From: Bacteroidota bacterium
Lineage (GTDB): Bacteria > Bacteroidota > Bacteroidia > Bacteroidales > WCHB1-69
DNA: 33,466 nucleotides
Assembly: GCA_022708105.1 (NCBI GenBank)
Contig: JAKIZI010000016.1
Location: forward strand, 1 to 33,466
Reading direction: 5' to 3'
The position numbers were made by a program, and so were the translations under genes. The notes under the pieces are model-generated. The model was not told the DNA's origin. It worked only from the letters and a program-made list of their open reading frames with translations, and ran no database searches. Positions 24,139-31,169 of the stretch are shown one piece after another (position 1 is the first letter of the stretch; each line of letters begins with the position of its first letter).

Positions 24139-26100
24139 ATGAAAAAGAGATTTATTACAACTTTAGTCTTTCTTATAAGTACAATTACAATTTTAATGGC
24201 TCAGGCTCCGGAACAGATGAGTTATCAGGCTATTGTTCGAGACAGTCAGGGGCAATTGGTTGCGAATCAATCGCTCTCAGCTACAGTTAAGGTTAGGGTT
24301 GGTTCAACTGATATTTTCAATCAAACTTATCATGTAAATACGAATGCTCATGGTCTTCTTACTTTAAATTTTGGGGATCCTGTTTTTATGAGTATAAATT
24401 GGGAAAATGCAACTATAAGTTGTGAGGTTAAACAAGGAGGAACTATTTACATGGCTGAAAACTTTCAACCGGTAGTGGCAGTCCCATTATCTTTATATGC
24501 AACATCCATGAATAGAGATACGCTTCACTCATACTTGGATAGGGATAGTAATATATTATATATTCGTCATTATATGGAACAAAATAGAACGTATATTATA
24601 TATAACGATATGATTATCCATCAAGCTTTAGAGGATACTGCTGCAAACATCAGAAGAGATATTAATATAATAGATTCTGCCATTCGCAGTGCCTTGGTAG
24701 ATACTGCAAGAGCTATTAGAAGTGCTTTGGTGGATTCAGCGAGCGATATTAGAACTTTTATCGGCGTTAGAGAAGCTGCCGTTCGTAGCGCTTTAGTTGA
24801 TACTGCAGACAATATTCGTACCGATATGGGGGTTATGGATGCAGCTATTAGAAGCGCGTTGGTTGATACTGCAGCCGATTTAAGAAATGCTATCAATATG
24901 CCCGAAAAACAGACTCTCGATAGTGTGTTAACCCTAGATAATGACGCTGGGGCTAAGCAAATAAAAAATCTGCAAGACCCGACCGATCCCCAAGATGCAG
25001 TCACAAAAAAAGTTCTCAATGAGTCAATCCAATTGCGGGTTTCTTACGCCGGTGATACGTTGTATCTGGGTTCTTCTCAGTGGGTACTTATACCGGGCAT
25101 CAGTGCGGAGATGTATTATCCAAAAGTAACGACCAACATAATTTCCAATATGACTTCTACGAATGCAAATGGTGGCGGTAATGTAACAACGCAGGGGGAT
25201 AATGCAGTAATCGCACGCGGAGTTTGCTGGAGTACTTCTCCAAATCCAACGCTCTCTAACAGTTATACGGTTGATGGTATTGGTTTGGGCGTTTTTGCAA
25301 GTAGTATTACCGGTCTGACAAGTAATACGACCTATTATGTTCGTGCTTATGCTACCAATAGTGCAGGCACGGGGTATGGCAATGATATTGTTTTTAGGAC
25401 TTTCCCACCTTGTCTTCCTGTAACTGATGTTGATGGCAATACTTATCAGGTTCTACAGTTAGGTTCTCAATGTTGGATGAGGGAGAATTTACGTGTTACG
25501 AAGTATACTACCGGAACGAATATTGAATTAGGTGATTCACTCAGCAATAGTATTCCTTACCGTTACTATCCTAATGGTGATATCAATAATGTCTCCACCT
25601 ATGGTTATTTATATAATTGGGCTGCGGTAATGAAAGGTGCGGGTAGCAGTTCTTCCAATCCGAGCGGAGTGCAGGGTATTTGTCCTAACGGCTGGCACTT
25701 GCCGAGCATTGCTGAGTGGACTCAATTGACGGACTATGTATCTTCTCAACCTTCTTATCTTTGCTACTCTGATACTGGTTCTCATATTGCTAAAGCTTTA
25801 GTTTCCACTACGGGCTGGGAGATTCTCTCTTGGTATTCTGGCACATGCGTTATTGGTGACACTACTGACACCAATAATGCAACCGGGTTTAATGCATTTC
25901 CTGCAGGCGAGGCCGGCAATTACTTCTTAGATTTATACAATAATATCGGCTATGGCGTCCGTTTTTGGAGTACTACCGAGGACAACGATGCCCCTGAAAA
26001 AGCCTACTTCCTCGATATGTATTACAGTCGAGCTAACGTTTTAAATATAACTAGAGATAAGAGTTGGGGTTACTCTGTACGGTGCCTTCGCGATAATTAA
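24139..26100 (+). CDS. FISUMP-domain surface protein with hendecad coiled-coil stalk
   Basis: This 653-residue exported protein has a signal peptide at 1-21 (ITILMAQ). An N-terminal beta domain (about 25-130, MSYQAIVRDSQGQLVANQ) is typical of Bacteroidota/Fibrobacter surface proteins. Residues 169-256 are eight exact 11-residue repeats around IRSALVDTA. A fibronectin-like domain covers about 324-422 (RGVCWSTSPNPT, TTYYVRAYATNSAGTGYG). A FISUMP domain covers about 424-653 (VTDVDGNTYQVLQLGSQCWMRENL, CPNGWHLPSIAEWTQL, FWSTTEDN, SVRCLRDN). The C-terminus has no T9SS sorting domain, so how it reaches the surface is unclear. The order suggests a trimeric stalk carrying a C-terminal binding head. 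A role in attachment is inferred; no enzyme motif is seen. Confidence 0.87.
   Translation: MKKRFITTLVFLISTITILMAQAPEQMSYQAIVRDSQGQLVANQSLSATVKVRVGSTDIFNQTYHVNTNAHGLLTLNFGDPVFMSINWENATISCEVKQGGTIYMAENFQPVVAVPLSLYATSMNRDTLHSYLDRDSNILYIRHYMEQNRTYIIYNDMIIHQALEDTAANIRRDINIIDSAIRSALVDTARAIRSALVDSASDIRTFIGVREAAVRSALVDTADNIRTDMGVMDAAIRSALVDTAADLRNAINMPEKQTLDSVLTLDNDAGAKQIKNLQDPTDPQDAVTKKVLNESIQLRVSYAGDTLYLGSSQWVLIPGISAEMYYPKVTTNIISNMTSTNANGGGNVTTQGDNAVIARGVCWSTSPNPTLSNSYTVDGIGLGVFASSITGLTSNTTYYVRAYATNSAGTGYGNDIVFRTFPPCLPVTDVDGNTYQVLQLGSQCWMRENLRVTKYTTGTNIELGDSLSNSIPYRYYPNGDINNVSTYGYLYNWAAVMKGAGSSSSNPSGVQGICPNGWHLPSIAEWTQLTDYVSSQPSYLCYSDTGSHIAKALVSTTGWEILSWYSGTCVIGDTTDTNNATGFNAFPAGEAGNYFLDLYNNIGYGVRFWSTTEDNDAPEKAYFLDMYYSRANVLNITRDKSWGYSVRCLRDN
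24643..24906 (+). repeat. Eight in-frame 33-bp repeats encoding hendecads
   Basis: Eight consecutive 11-residue units with pattern xxIRxxlxxxx (for example SAIRSALVDTA, RAIRSALVDSA, AAVRSALVDTA, AAIRSALVDTA) cover residues 169-256 without gaps. Units alternate between IRSALVDTA and more variable forms such as DNIRTDMGVMD. The DNA copies differ mostly at third positions (agc/agt, gcg/gct), so this is old protein repetition, not recent duplication. Confidence 0.85.
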
Positions 26101-26215
26101 ACAATTTTCAACTTTTATTTCCACATTTTATAAGATTGTGCGTGGGTAAGAAAGGATATCTTGTGAATTGTCGGTTTTTAGTTTTTCAGGCGTAGCAGGA
26201 AAAAATCTCAAGAAT

Positions 26216-26415
26216 TTACCGCAAAAATGCTAAGATGCAAAGATTTTGCCATCCGAAGCATGAGGCGTTTAGGTGGAAAGCCCGCAAAGACGGGAGGCGA
26301 TGGGGACGCTGCTGCAAAAGAGCGACCGGAGGAAGCTCCTTTTGCAGCTTTGCGGCACCACGACTACCGGCTGCGGACTTGGAACCGGACGCCGACGGCG
26401 TAGCCGGCATGCCCA
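26216..26415 (+). repeat. Full-length copy of the dispersed GC-rich repeat, about 200 bp
   Basis: It opens with a 32-base match (four mismatches) to the 33-bp repeat of 7881/8300, followed by a variable part and ggtggaaagcccgc as in the 8333-8366 flank. Next come small hairpins: cccg/cggg at 26281-26294, and gctgcaaaag at 26311-26320 pairing perfectly with 26339-26348. It ends with ggcgtagccggcatgccc (26397-26415), the reverse of the motif at 81-99. Base composition is far richer in G and C than its surroundings. The gap 26101-26215 before it shows nothing I can call. Confidence 0.65.
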
Positions 26416-26445
26416 AATAAAAAAAATAACACTACTGAAAATCAA

Positions 26446-26474
26446 TAAAAAAAGGAGTCTGATAACAAACTCCT
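26446..26474 (-). terminator. Intrinsic terminator after tRNA-Pro
   Basis: aggagt (26453-26458) pairs with actcct (26469-26474), and on the minus strand the stem is followed by a T-run (A-run at 26446-26453 on plus). It begins about 11 bases after the tRNA 3' end. Confidence 0.6.
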
Positions 26475-26484
26475 CATTTGGCTA

Positions 26485-26561
26485 TGGTCGGGATGACAAG
26501 ATTCGAACTTGCGGCCTCTTCGTCCCGAACGAAGCGCGCTACCGGGCTGCGCTACATCCCG
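26485..26561 (-). tRNA. tRNA-Pro (anticodon CGG)
   Basis: The 77-base gene folds fully. The acceptor stem CGGGATG/CATCCCG is 7 bp, with a D arm GCGC...GCGC. The anticodon stem CTTCG/CGAAG carries loop TTCGGGA (anticodon CGG, reading CCG). The T arm GCAAG/CTTGT contains TTCGAAT. The discriminator base is A, followed by an encoded CCA. A -7 box lies 15 bases upstream and a terminator follows. Confidence 0.95.
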
Positions 26562-26575
26562 TTTATTTGACGTGG

Positions 26576-26583
26576 CAAAGATA
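26576..26583 (-). promoter_or_regulatory. Bacteroidota -7 box for tRNA-Pro
   Basis: Minus-strand TATCTTTG matches TAnnTTTG, 15 bases upstream of the tRNA 5' end. Confidence 0.55.
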
Positions 26584-26630
26584 CAATTTTTATTTAAAAA
26601 GTGATATTCTTTCGCAAAAAAAAACAATTT

Positions 26631-27500
26631 TCAATTAAGAATTTCGGGGTGTTCGTGAATATACTGTATCATAGAGTTATATCCTTTTTGATATATCTCT
26701 TCGTATTTTTTGTAAGAAGAAATGGACAATTCTGCGGTATTGAGTTCTTTGATGGGAACATAGAAGTCGCATAACGAATATCGGCTGTTGTTGGCGGCTT
26801 CGTTCATCATGGTGAAAACTGCCGGCCATACATCATCAATCTTGGGCGTCGTGTCAAGCGGAGTGAAGTTGATGACATTGATTCCGATAATTTTATCGCA
26901 TTTTGCTTCCACCAAGGGTTCAACGGGAAAATTATTCATCACGCCGCCATCCACATAATCAACCCCATCAATCGTAAAATACTCATAAACCATGGGAATG
27001 GAGGCTGAAGCAACCACAAAATTTTTGAGTTGATTCCCCGAATGAACAATATGCACGGTTCCCTCTTTAAGCTTGACACAGCAAACATAAAAAGGAATTT
27101 GAAGATTGTCGAAGTTATTGAAAGGAATATATTTATCGAGAATCGCGAGCAATTTGGTATGTTTGGACAGTCCTCCGCGGCTTGAAAGATTCAATTTAAA
27201 AATGGTCCCCATTTTGTAAGCTTTTTCTTCTTTCACCATTTCCAAAATTTGGGCGGGCGTGTAACCGGCAGAATACATCAACCCCACAATGCTCCCCATA
27301 CTGGTGCCGGAGAGGTGCGTTGCATGAATCCCATGTTCTTCGAGCGCCTGAAGTGCTCCAATATGGGCAAAACCAAGCGCTCCGCCCCCACTCAGACAAA
27401 TGCCGACTGTAGGAGCCGCTTTGGACCCGGAAGTTTGAGCAGACACAGGCGAAGAGTTCATCATACAAAAGATTAAAATTACTAATAAAGAACGGTTCAT
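26631..27500 (-). CDS. Exported patatin-like phospholipase
   Basis: This is a 289-residue patatin-family lipid acyl hydrolase. The signal peptide is residues 1-22 (SSPVSAQ). The oxyanion loop SGGGALG is at 37-43, the nucleophile elbow GTSMG at 65-69 (Ser67), and the dyad aspartate is Asp184 in DYVDGGVMNNFP, so the Ser-Asp pair is intact. It lacks the POTRA and beta-barrel parts of PlpD-like patatins, so it is probably a soluble or peripheral periplasmic enzyme cleaving acyl chains from phospholipids or other lipids. It is the last gene of the glycan operon, 5 bases after the glycosylphosphotransferase gene, and may work in lipid turnover linked to that pathway. Confidence 0.9.
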   Translation of the reverse strand: MNRSLLVILIFCMMNSSPVSAQTSGSKAAPTVGICLSGGGALGFAHIGALQALEEHGIHATHLSGTSMGSIVGLMYSAGYTPAQILEMVKEEKAYKMGTIFKLNLSSRGGLSKHTKLLAILDKYIPFNNFDNLQIPFYVCCVKLKEGTVHIVHSGNQLKNFVVASASIPMVYEYFTIDGVDYVDGGVMNNFPVEPLVEAKCDKIIGINVINFTPLDTTPKIDDVWPAVFTMMNEAANNSRYSLCDFYVPIKELNTAELSISSYKKYEEIYQKGYNSMIQYIHEHPEILN

Positions 27501-27505
27501 TTGGG

Positions 27506-28936
27506 CTACTTTCCTTTTCTTTCCAATACAATCAACATGGTATAAATCAAAATCTTAATGTCCATTTGCAACGACATATTTTCCAAATACAAGAGATCCC
27601 ATTTCAATCGTTGAATCATCTCTTCCACATTTTCGGCATACCCGAATTTGACTTGTCCCCAAGAGGTGATGCCCGGTTTGATACTGAGCAATAGTTTGTA
27701 GTAGGGCGCGTGTTTTACGATTTGATCAATGTAATACTGTCTTTCGGGGCGCGGTCCGACCAACGACATATCGCCGATGAGCACATTGAAGAACTGCGGG
27801 GTCTCGTCCAATCTCGATTTGCGCATAAACCGACCAAATGGAGTAATACGGTCGTCTTGTTTGCTCGACAATTGAGGTCCTCCCTGTTCGGCATCCAGAT
27901 ACATGGAACGAAATTTGAAAATCTTAAACGGTTTTCCGCGGTAGCCGATGCGCTCCTGAGAATACAAAATAGGCCCCGGAGAGGAACGTTTAACGCCGAT
28001 GGCTAAGAAAATATAAGCGGGAATCAGAACAATAATGGCCAAGATTGAGAGGAAAATATCGAAAAAACGTTTGGTATATTTTTGCCAATCAGGCATATAA
28101 TTGGGCGAAATCGAAATGAGCGGTTCTGCCAACACCGAAGAGGTTTTTACGAGACCTACCAAGAAGTCCTGAGATTGCGGAATCAACTTCAAATCTATAT
28201 TGCGGTCGTGAATATCACGAATCATGGTGATGATGGTCTCAATATATTTTCTTTTTCCGTTGTGCACTGCAATAATCAATTCTTCGACATCGTGTTCACG
28301 GACAATATCGAGTAAATTTTCCATTTTCCCCAGACACGGCAATTCCGTGGAAAGAGCATCTTCGTCTTCGGAGTCCACAATGACATAACCGAGAATAAAG
28401 CTGCCGGTATGCACCCGATCCCGAATAACCGATTTATAGGTATTCAACGCAATGGTATCGCTCCCGATAATCAAAGTGTTAACCCCTAATTTTCCTTTAT
28501 GAATTTTGCGATTCCTTTGAGTAGTAATGACCAGTCGCGGGAAATAGGTCAGTACAAACTGAACCGAAAAGAGCAACAGAAAATATTGGATGTAATCGAA
28601 ATAGTTATTTACAATATCATCAAGGATGAAGGCGAAGAAAAAAACAAGAACCCCTATCAGCGTAATGGAAAAGGTTATTTCCAACTCTTTCAGACGAGAT
28701 TTGCCGTTCACTCGTTTGTAGTAGCCGGTGAAGGTATGAAGGAGCAGCCAATAGAGCGGATAAGCGAGCAATCCGATGTAGAATTTTGCATCATCAAGAA
28801 TACTCATCGAAAAATGTTGTGAGAAAAGCTCCGCATCAACATTATATTTTCGGTAAATAAAAAAGATGGCCCAAGTAAATACCGCAGCAAAAAAGTCGAA
28901 AAATATATAGAGGAAAGCAACCCTTTTTTTATTCAT
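27506..28936 (-). CDS. Polyprenyl-phosphate glycosyl-1-phosphate transferase (WcaJ-type)
   Basis: This 476-residue membrane enzyme starts surface-polysaccharide repeat units by moving a sugar 1-phosphate from a nucleotide sugar to undecaprenyl phosphate. Four hydrophobic segments lie in the first 135 residues, a nucleotide-binding-like domain covers about 145-260 (GVNTLIIGSDTIAL), and another membrane segment is at about 283-307. The C-terminal catalytic domain carries KRFFDIFLS, SPGPILYSQERIG, KIFKFRSM, LDETPQFFNVLIGDMSLVGPRPE. This is the long WcaJ/WbaP architecture. It follows the lipoprotein gene by 11 bases and precedes the patatin gene by 5. The sugar (glucose, galactose or other) cannot be set from sequence. 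Confidence 0.93.
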   Translation of the reverse strand: MNKKRVAFLYIFFDFFAAVFTWAIFFIYRKYNVDAELFSQHFSMSILDDAKFYIGLLAYPLYWLLLHTFTGYYKRVNGKSRLKELEITFSITLIGVLVFFFAFILDDIVNNYFDYIQYFLLLFSVQFVLTYFPRLVITTQRNRKIHKGKLGVNTLIIGSDTIALNTYKSVIRDRVHTGSFILGYVIVDSEDEDALSTELPCLGKMENLLDIVREHDVEELIIAVHNGKRKYIETIITMIRDIHDRNIDLKLIPQSQDFLVGLVKTSSVLAEPLISISPNYMPDWQKYTKRFFDIFLSILAIIVLIPAYIFLAIGVKRSSPGPILYSQERIGYRGKPFKIFKFRSMYLDAEQGGPQLSSKQDDRITPFGRFMRKSRLDETPQFFNVLIGDMSLVGPRPERQYYIDQIVKHAPYYKLLLSIKPGITSWGQVKFGYAENVEEMIQRLKWDLLYLENMSLQMDIKILIYTMLIVLERKGK

Positions 28937-28947
28937 TCGATATTGGC

Positions 28948-29859
28948 TTAATAGGTATATAAAACTCGGATATTATCAAAATAGTATTCGGCTTCGGAAC
29001 TGGTTTGTTTGTTGCCGGAAAGTAGAATCCGGAAACCTGTAGCGGTAAGATTTCGGCTCACGGCAAGTGTCAAGTTGACGTATGCTTTTTTCCACATCCC
29101 GTTGGTCGGCCGAAGGACAATCAGGTTTTCATTGGTCGGGATGGAAGAAGATTGAGAAATGATCAGTCCTATATTCAATGTTTGGTCGCACTTATAGTTC
29201 AATTCCAAAAAGACCGACTTTCCGTTGCCGGGCAGGTCTATCTCCGGAGAAATAACTTCGAAAGAAGAAACGGTATCTTTCAATTGAATAACTCCGGAAC
29301 AGGTATTGATATCTGCAAAATCGTAAGGATTTTGATAGATAAGTTCGGACTCATCGGTTTTGGAAAAGGCGGGCAAATTGGTATCTAAAGAGGTAAACTC
29401 GGTGCCGGCACTTTCAAAATTCTCCACCAATGGAAAATAGAGGCCGCTGCGGTAGTAGTTAAAAACCGGTTTTATCACCACCTCTTGCCCTTTGACGGCC
29501 TGAATGGTGGTAGTATATTGAGTAAAAAACGGGTAAATCGGGCGAGTGGTGGACATGGCATTCAACTTAATGCCGGGTTGGATGACCAACTTCACTTCCC
29601 CTGTCTCCAAAATCGGGATTTTGCACGGGAGTTCCCAGGAACCGATCTTCTCGCCGTTTGCGGTTAGCCAAATGTCGGAGAAGTCGTGCGCCGTTAAGCC
29701 GGAAGGACTGTTGAATTGCCCCAAATCAAGATTGGAAAGCGAAACTACAATATCTTCTTTATCTATAACTATATAAGTTGGGGTAACATCTGTTTTGTTA
29801 CACGAAATCAAAAACAAGAACAAAACTAGGAAAATAAAGCTTTTACGGATTTTTTTCAT
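28948..29859 (-). CDS. Lipoprotein of unknown function in the glycan operon
   Basis: This is a 303-residue lipoprotein with a signal ending LFLISC (Cys20). The mature part is beta-rich. Residues about 28-135 (IVIDKEDIVVSLSNLDLGQFNSP, WLTANGEKIGSWELPCKIPI) may form one domain. About 140-303 looks like a jelly-roll, ligand-binding module (LVENFESAGTEFTSLD ... SEAEYYFDNIRVLYTY), with the 'YFDNIRV' end found in carbohydrate-binding-type domains. I do not recognise a named family. It lies 38 bases after the Gfo/Idh gene and 11 before the glycosylphosphotransferase gene, so it is probably an envelope component of the same pathway. Confidence 0.8.
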   Translation of the reverse strand: MKKIRKSFIFLVLFLFLISCNKTDVTPTYIVIDKEDIVVSLSNLDLGQFNSPSGLTAHDFSDIWLTANGEKIGSWELPCKIPILETGEVKLVIQPGIKLNAMSTTRPIYPFFTQYTTTIQAVKGQEVVIKPVFNYYRSGLYFPLVENFESAGTEFTSLDTNLPAFSKTDESELIYQNPYDFADINTCSGVIQLKDTVSSFEVISPEIDLPGNGKSVFLELNYKCDQTLNIGLIISQSSSIPTNENLIVLRPTNGMWKKAYVNLTLAVSRNLTATGFRILLSGNKQTSSEAEYYFDNIRVLYTY

Positions 29860-29897
29860 GTATCCAAATTTATAATGAAACGTAATAAAGAAAGGTT

Positions 29898-30887
29898 TTA
29901 TTTTACTATTGGAATGGTTTTATTTATTTTCTCCAAAACAGCATAAGCCACCTGAAGAACTTTCATACCATCGGAGAGTGTCACTTCGGGGATCAAATCT
30001 TGTTCCACGGCATGCACAAAACTTTCCAATTCGCTTTGTATCGCATTATTCATCAGGATGTTTGGGGAATCAATCTTAATCTGCTTTTTGGGTTTTCCGT
30101 CACCCGTATCAAGAATCATGGCAAACGGATTTTGGGTTTCATCGGGTACATTTTCAATATGAATTACCTCACATTTTTTCTCTAAAAAGTCCACCCCGAT
30201 ATACGCATTATCTTGAAAAATACGGGTTTTTCTCATATTCTTGAGCGAAATCCTGCTGGCGGTCAGGTTGGCAACACATCCGGAAGCAAAATGAAGTCGC
30301 ACATTGGCAATGTCAAACGAATCGGTCACAATTGCTACCCCACTCGCCTGAATATCGATGAGCGGACTATTCACAATTTTCAGCACAATATCCAAATCAT
30401 GAATCATCAAATCCAAAACCACGGAAACATCATTCCCACGCGGATTAAAGAGTGCCAAGCGATGCGTTTCAATAAACAAAGGCGTATGAATAATATTTTT
30501 AGCAGCTTGAAACGCAGGATTAAAACGTTCCACATGGCCAACTTGCACTTTTATGCCCTTATTTTTCTGAATTTCCAATAAATCCTGGGCTTCTTCGGGA
30601 GTAACCGTAACAGGTTTTTCAATAAAAACATCTTTGCCTGATTGCATCGCCATTTTAGCCATCTCGTAATGAGCTGAGGTCGTAGTGACAATATCGGCAA
30701 TCTCGCACACTTCAAGCAGTTCTTGGGGATTGCGATACGCTATAGTTTCAAATTCTTCTGCAACACGCACCGCACATTCATAATCCACATCATACACTCC
30801 GACCAAAGCAATTATTTCACTTTCCTTCATACATTTAGCATGAATTTTTCCGAGATGGCCGGTGCCAAAGAGTCCGATTTTTTTCAT
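29898..30887 (-). CDS. Gfo/Idh/MocA family NAD(P)-dependent sugar oxidoreductase
   Basis: This 329-residue dehydrogenase has the N-terminal Rossmann loop GLFGTGHLGKIHAKC (residues 5-19) and the signature EKPVTVT, whose lysine (about residue 95) is catalytic. A C-terminal alpha/beta domain has VQVGHVERFNPAF and MIHDLDIVLKIV. The family oxidises or reduces hydroxyl groups of sugars or nucleotide sugars. As the first gene of the operon with a glycosylphosphotransferase, it probably makes or modifies a nucleotide sugar for the exported glycan, possibly together with the aminotransferase at 6738, but that pair is far away. A -7 box lies 34 bases upstream. Confidence 0.92.
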   Translation of the reverse strand: MKKIGLFGTGHLGKIHAKCMKESEIIALVGVYDVDYECAVRVAEEFETIAYRNPQELLEVCEIADIVTTTSAHYEMAKMAMQSGKDVFIEKPVTVTPEEAQDLLEIQKNKGIKVQVGHVERFNPAFQAAKNIIHTPLFIETHRLALFNPRGNDVSVVLDLMIHDLDIVLKIVNSPLIDIQASGVAIVTDSFDIANVRLHFASGCVANLTASRISLKNMRKTRIFQDNAYIGVDFLEKKCEVIHIENVPDETQNPFAMILDTGDGKPKKQIKIDSPNILMNNAIQSELESFVHAVEQDLIPEVTLSDGMKVLQVAYAVLEKINKTIPIVK

Positions 30888-30920
30888 ATAATTAATATTT
30901 TAGTTGTCTAAATTGCCGTG

Positions 30921-30928
30921 CAAAAATA
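30921..30928 (-). promoter_or_regulatory. Bacteroidota -7 box for the glycan operon
   Basis: Minus-strand TATTTTTG lies 34 bases upstream of the Gfo/Idh gene, the only good match in front of the four genes down to the patatin. Confidence 0.55.
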
Positions 30929-30952
30929 AGGAAATTTTTCTATTTTTTATAT

Positions 30953-31003
30953 GGGCGTATCGGCTTCACCGACGGTCTCCCGGCTACAAGTCCGCAGAAG
31001 GAT
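30953..31003 (+). repeat. GC-rich dispersed repeat fragment
   Basis: gggcgtatcggcttcaccgac followed by caagtccgcag matches the reverse complement of 26365-26415 along its length, including the identical 11-mer caagtccgcag. The copy is truncated and diverged. It occupies the divergent gap between the glycan operon and the GLUG gene; the rest of that gap is AT-rich. Confidence 0.5.
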
Positions 31004-31110
31004 AAAAAACAGGGATTATAAAAAATATATAGATCTTTTCCTAAATTGAGGCAGATCAACGCGCCCTAAAAATAATTATAATATTTTATTCTTTTTTTAA
31101 AATAAATGTT

Positions 31111-31118
31111 TATTTTTG
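31111..31118 (+). promoter_or_regulatory. Bacteroidota -7 box for the GLUG protein gene
   Basis: TATTTTTG followed by CC matches TAnnTTTG, 52 bases upstream of the ATG at 31170. Confidence 0.5.
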
Positions 31119-31169
31119 CCATTCTTGAAAAATTTACAAATAGAAATATTAAATATAAAATAGCGTAAA

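Noticed and set aside
24643..24906. Regular 33-bp repeats considered as a CRISPR array
   Set aside because: The repeats are in frame, without spacers, and encode degenerate 11-residue protein units within a long gene.
26273..26638. Plus-strand ORF of 121 codons across the repeat and the tRNA region
   Set aside because: It runs through the GC-rich repeat and antisense across tRNA-Pro; there is no plausible protein signature.
29865..29872. Minus-strand TAAATTTG as a promoter for the lipoprotein gene
   Set aside because: It lies only 6 bases before the ATG, leaving no room for a leader; the gene is better explained as part of the Gfo/Idh operon.
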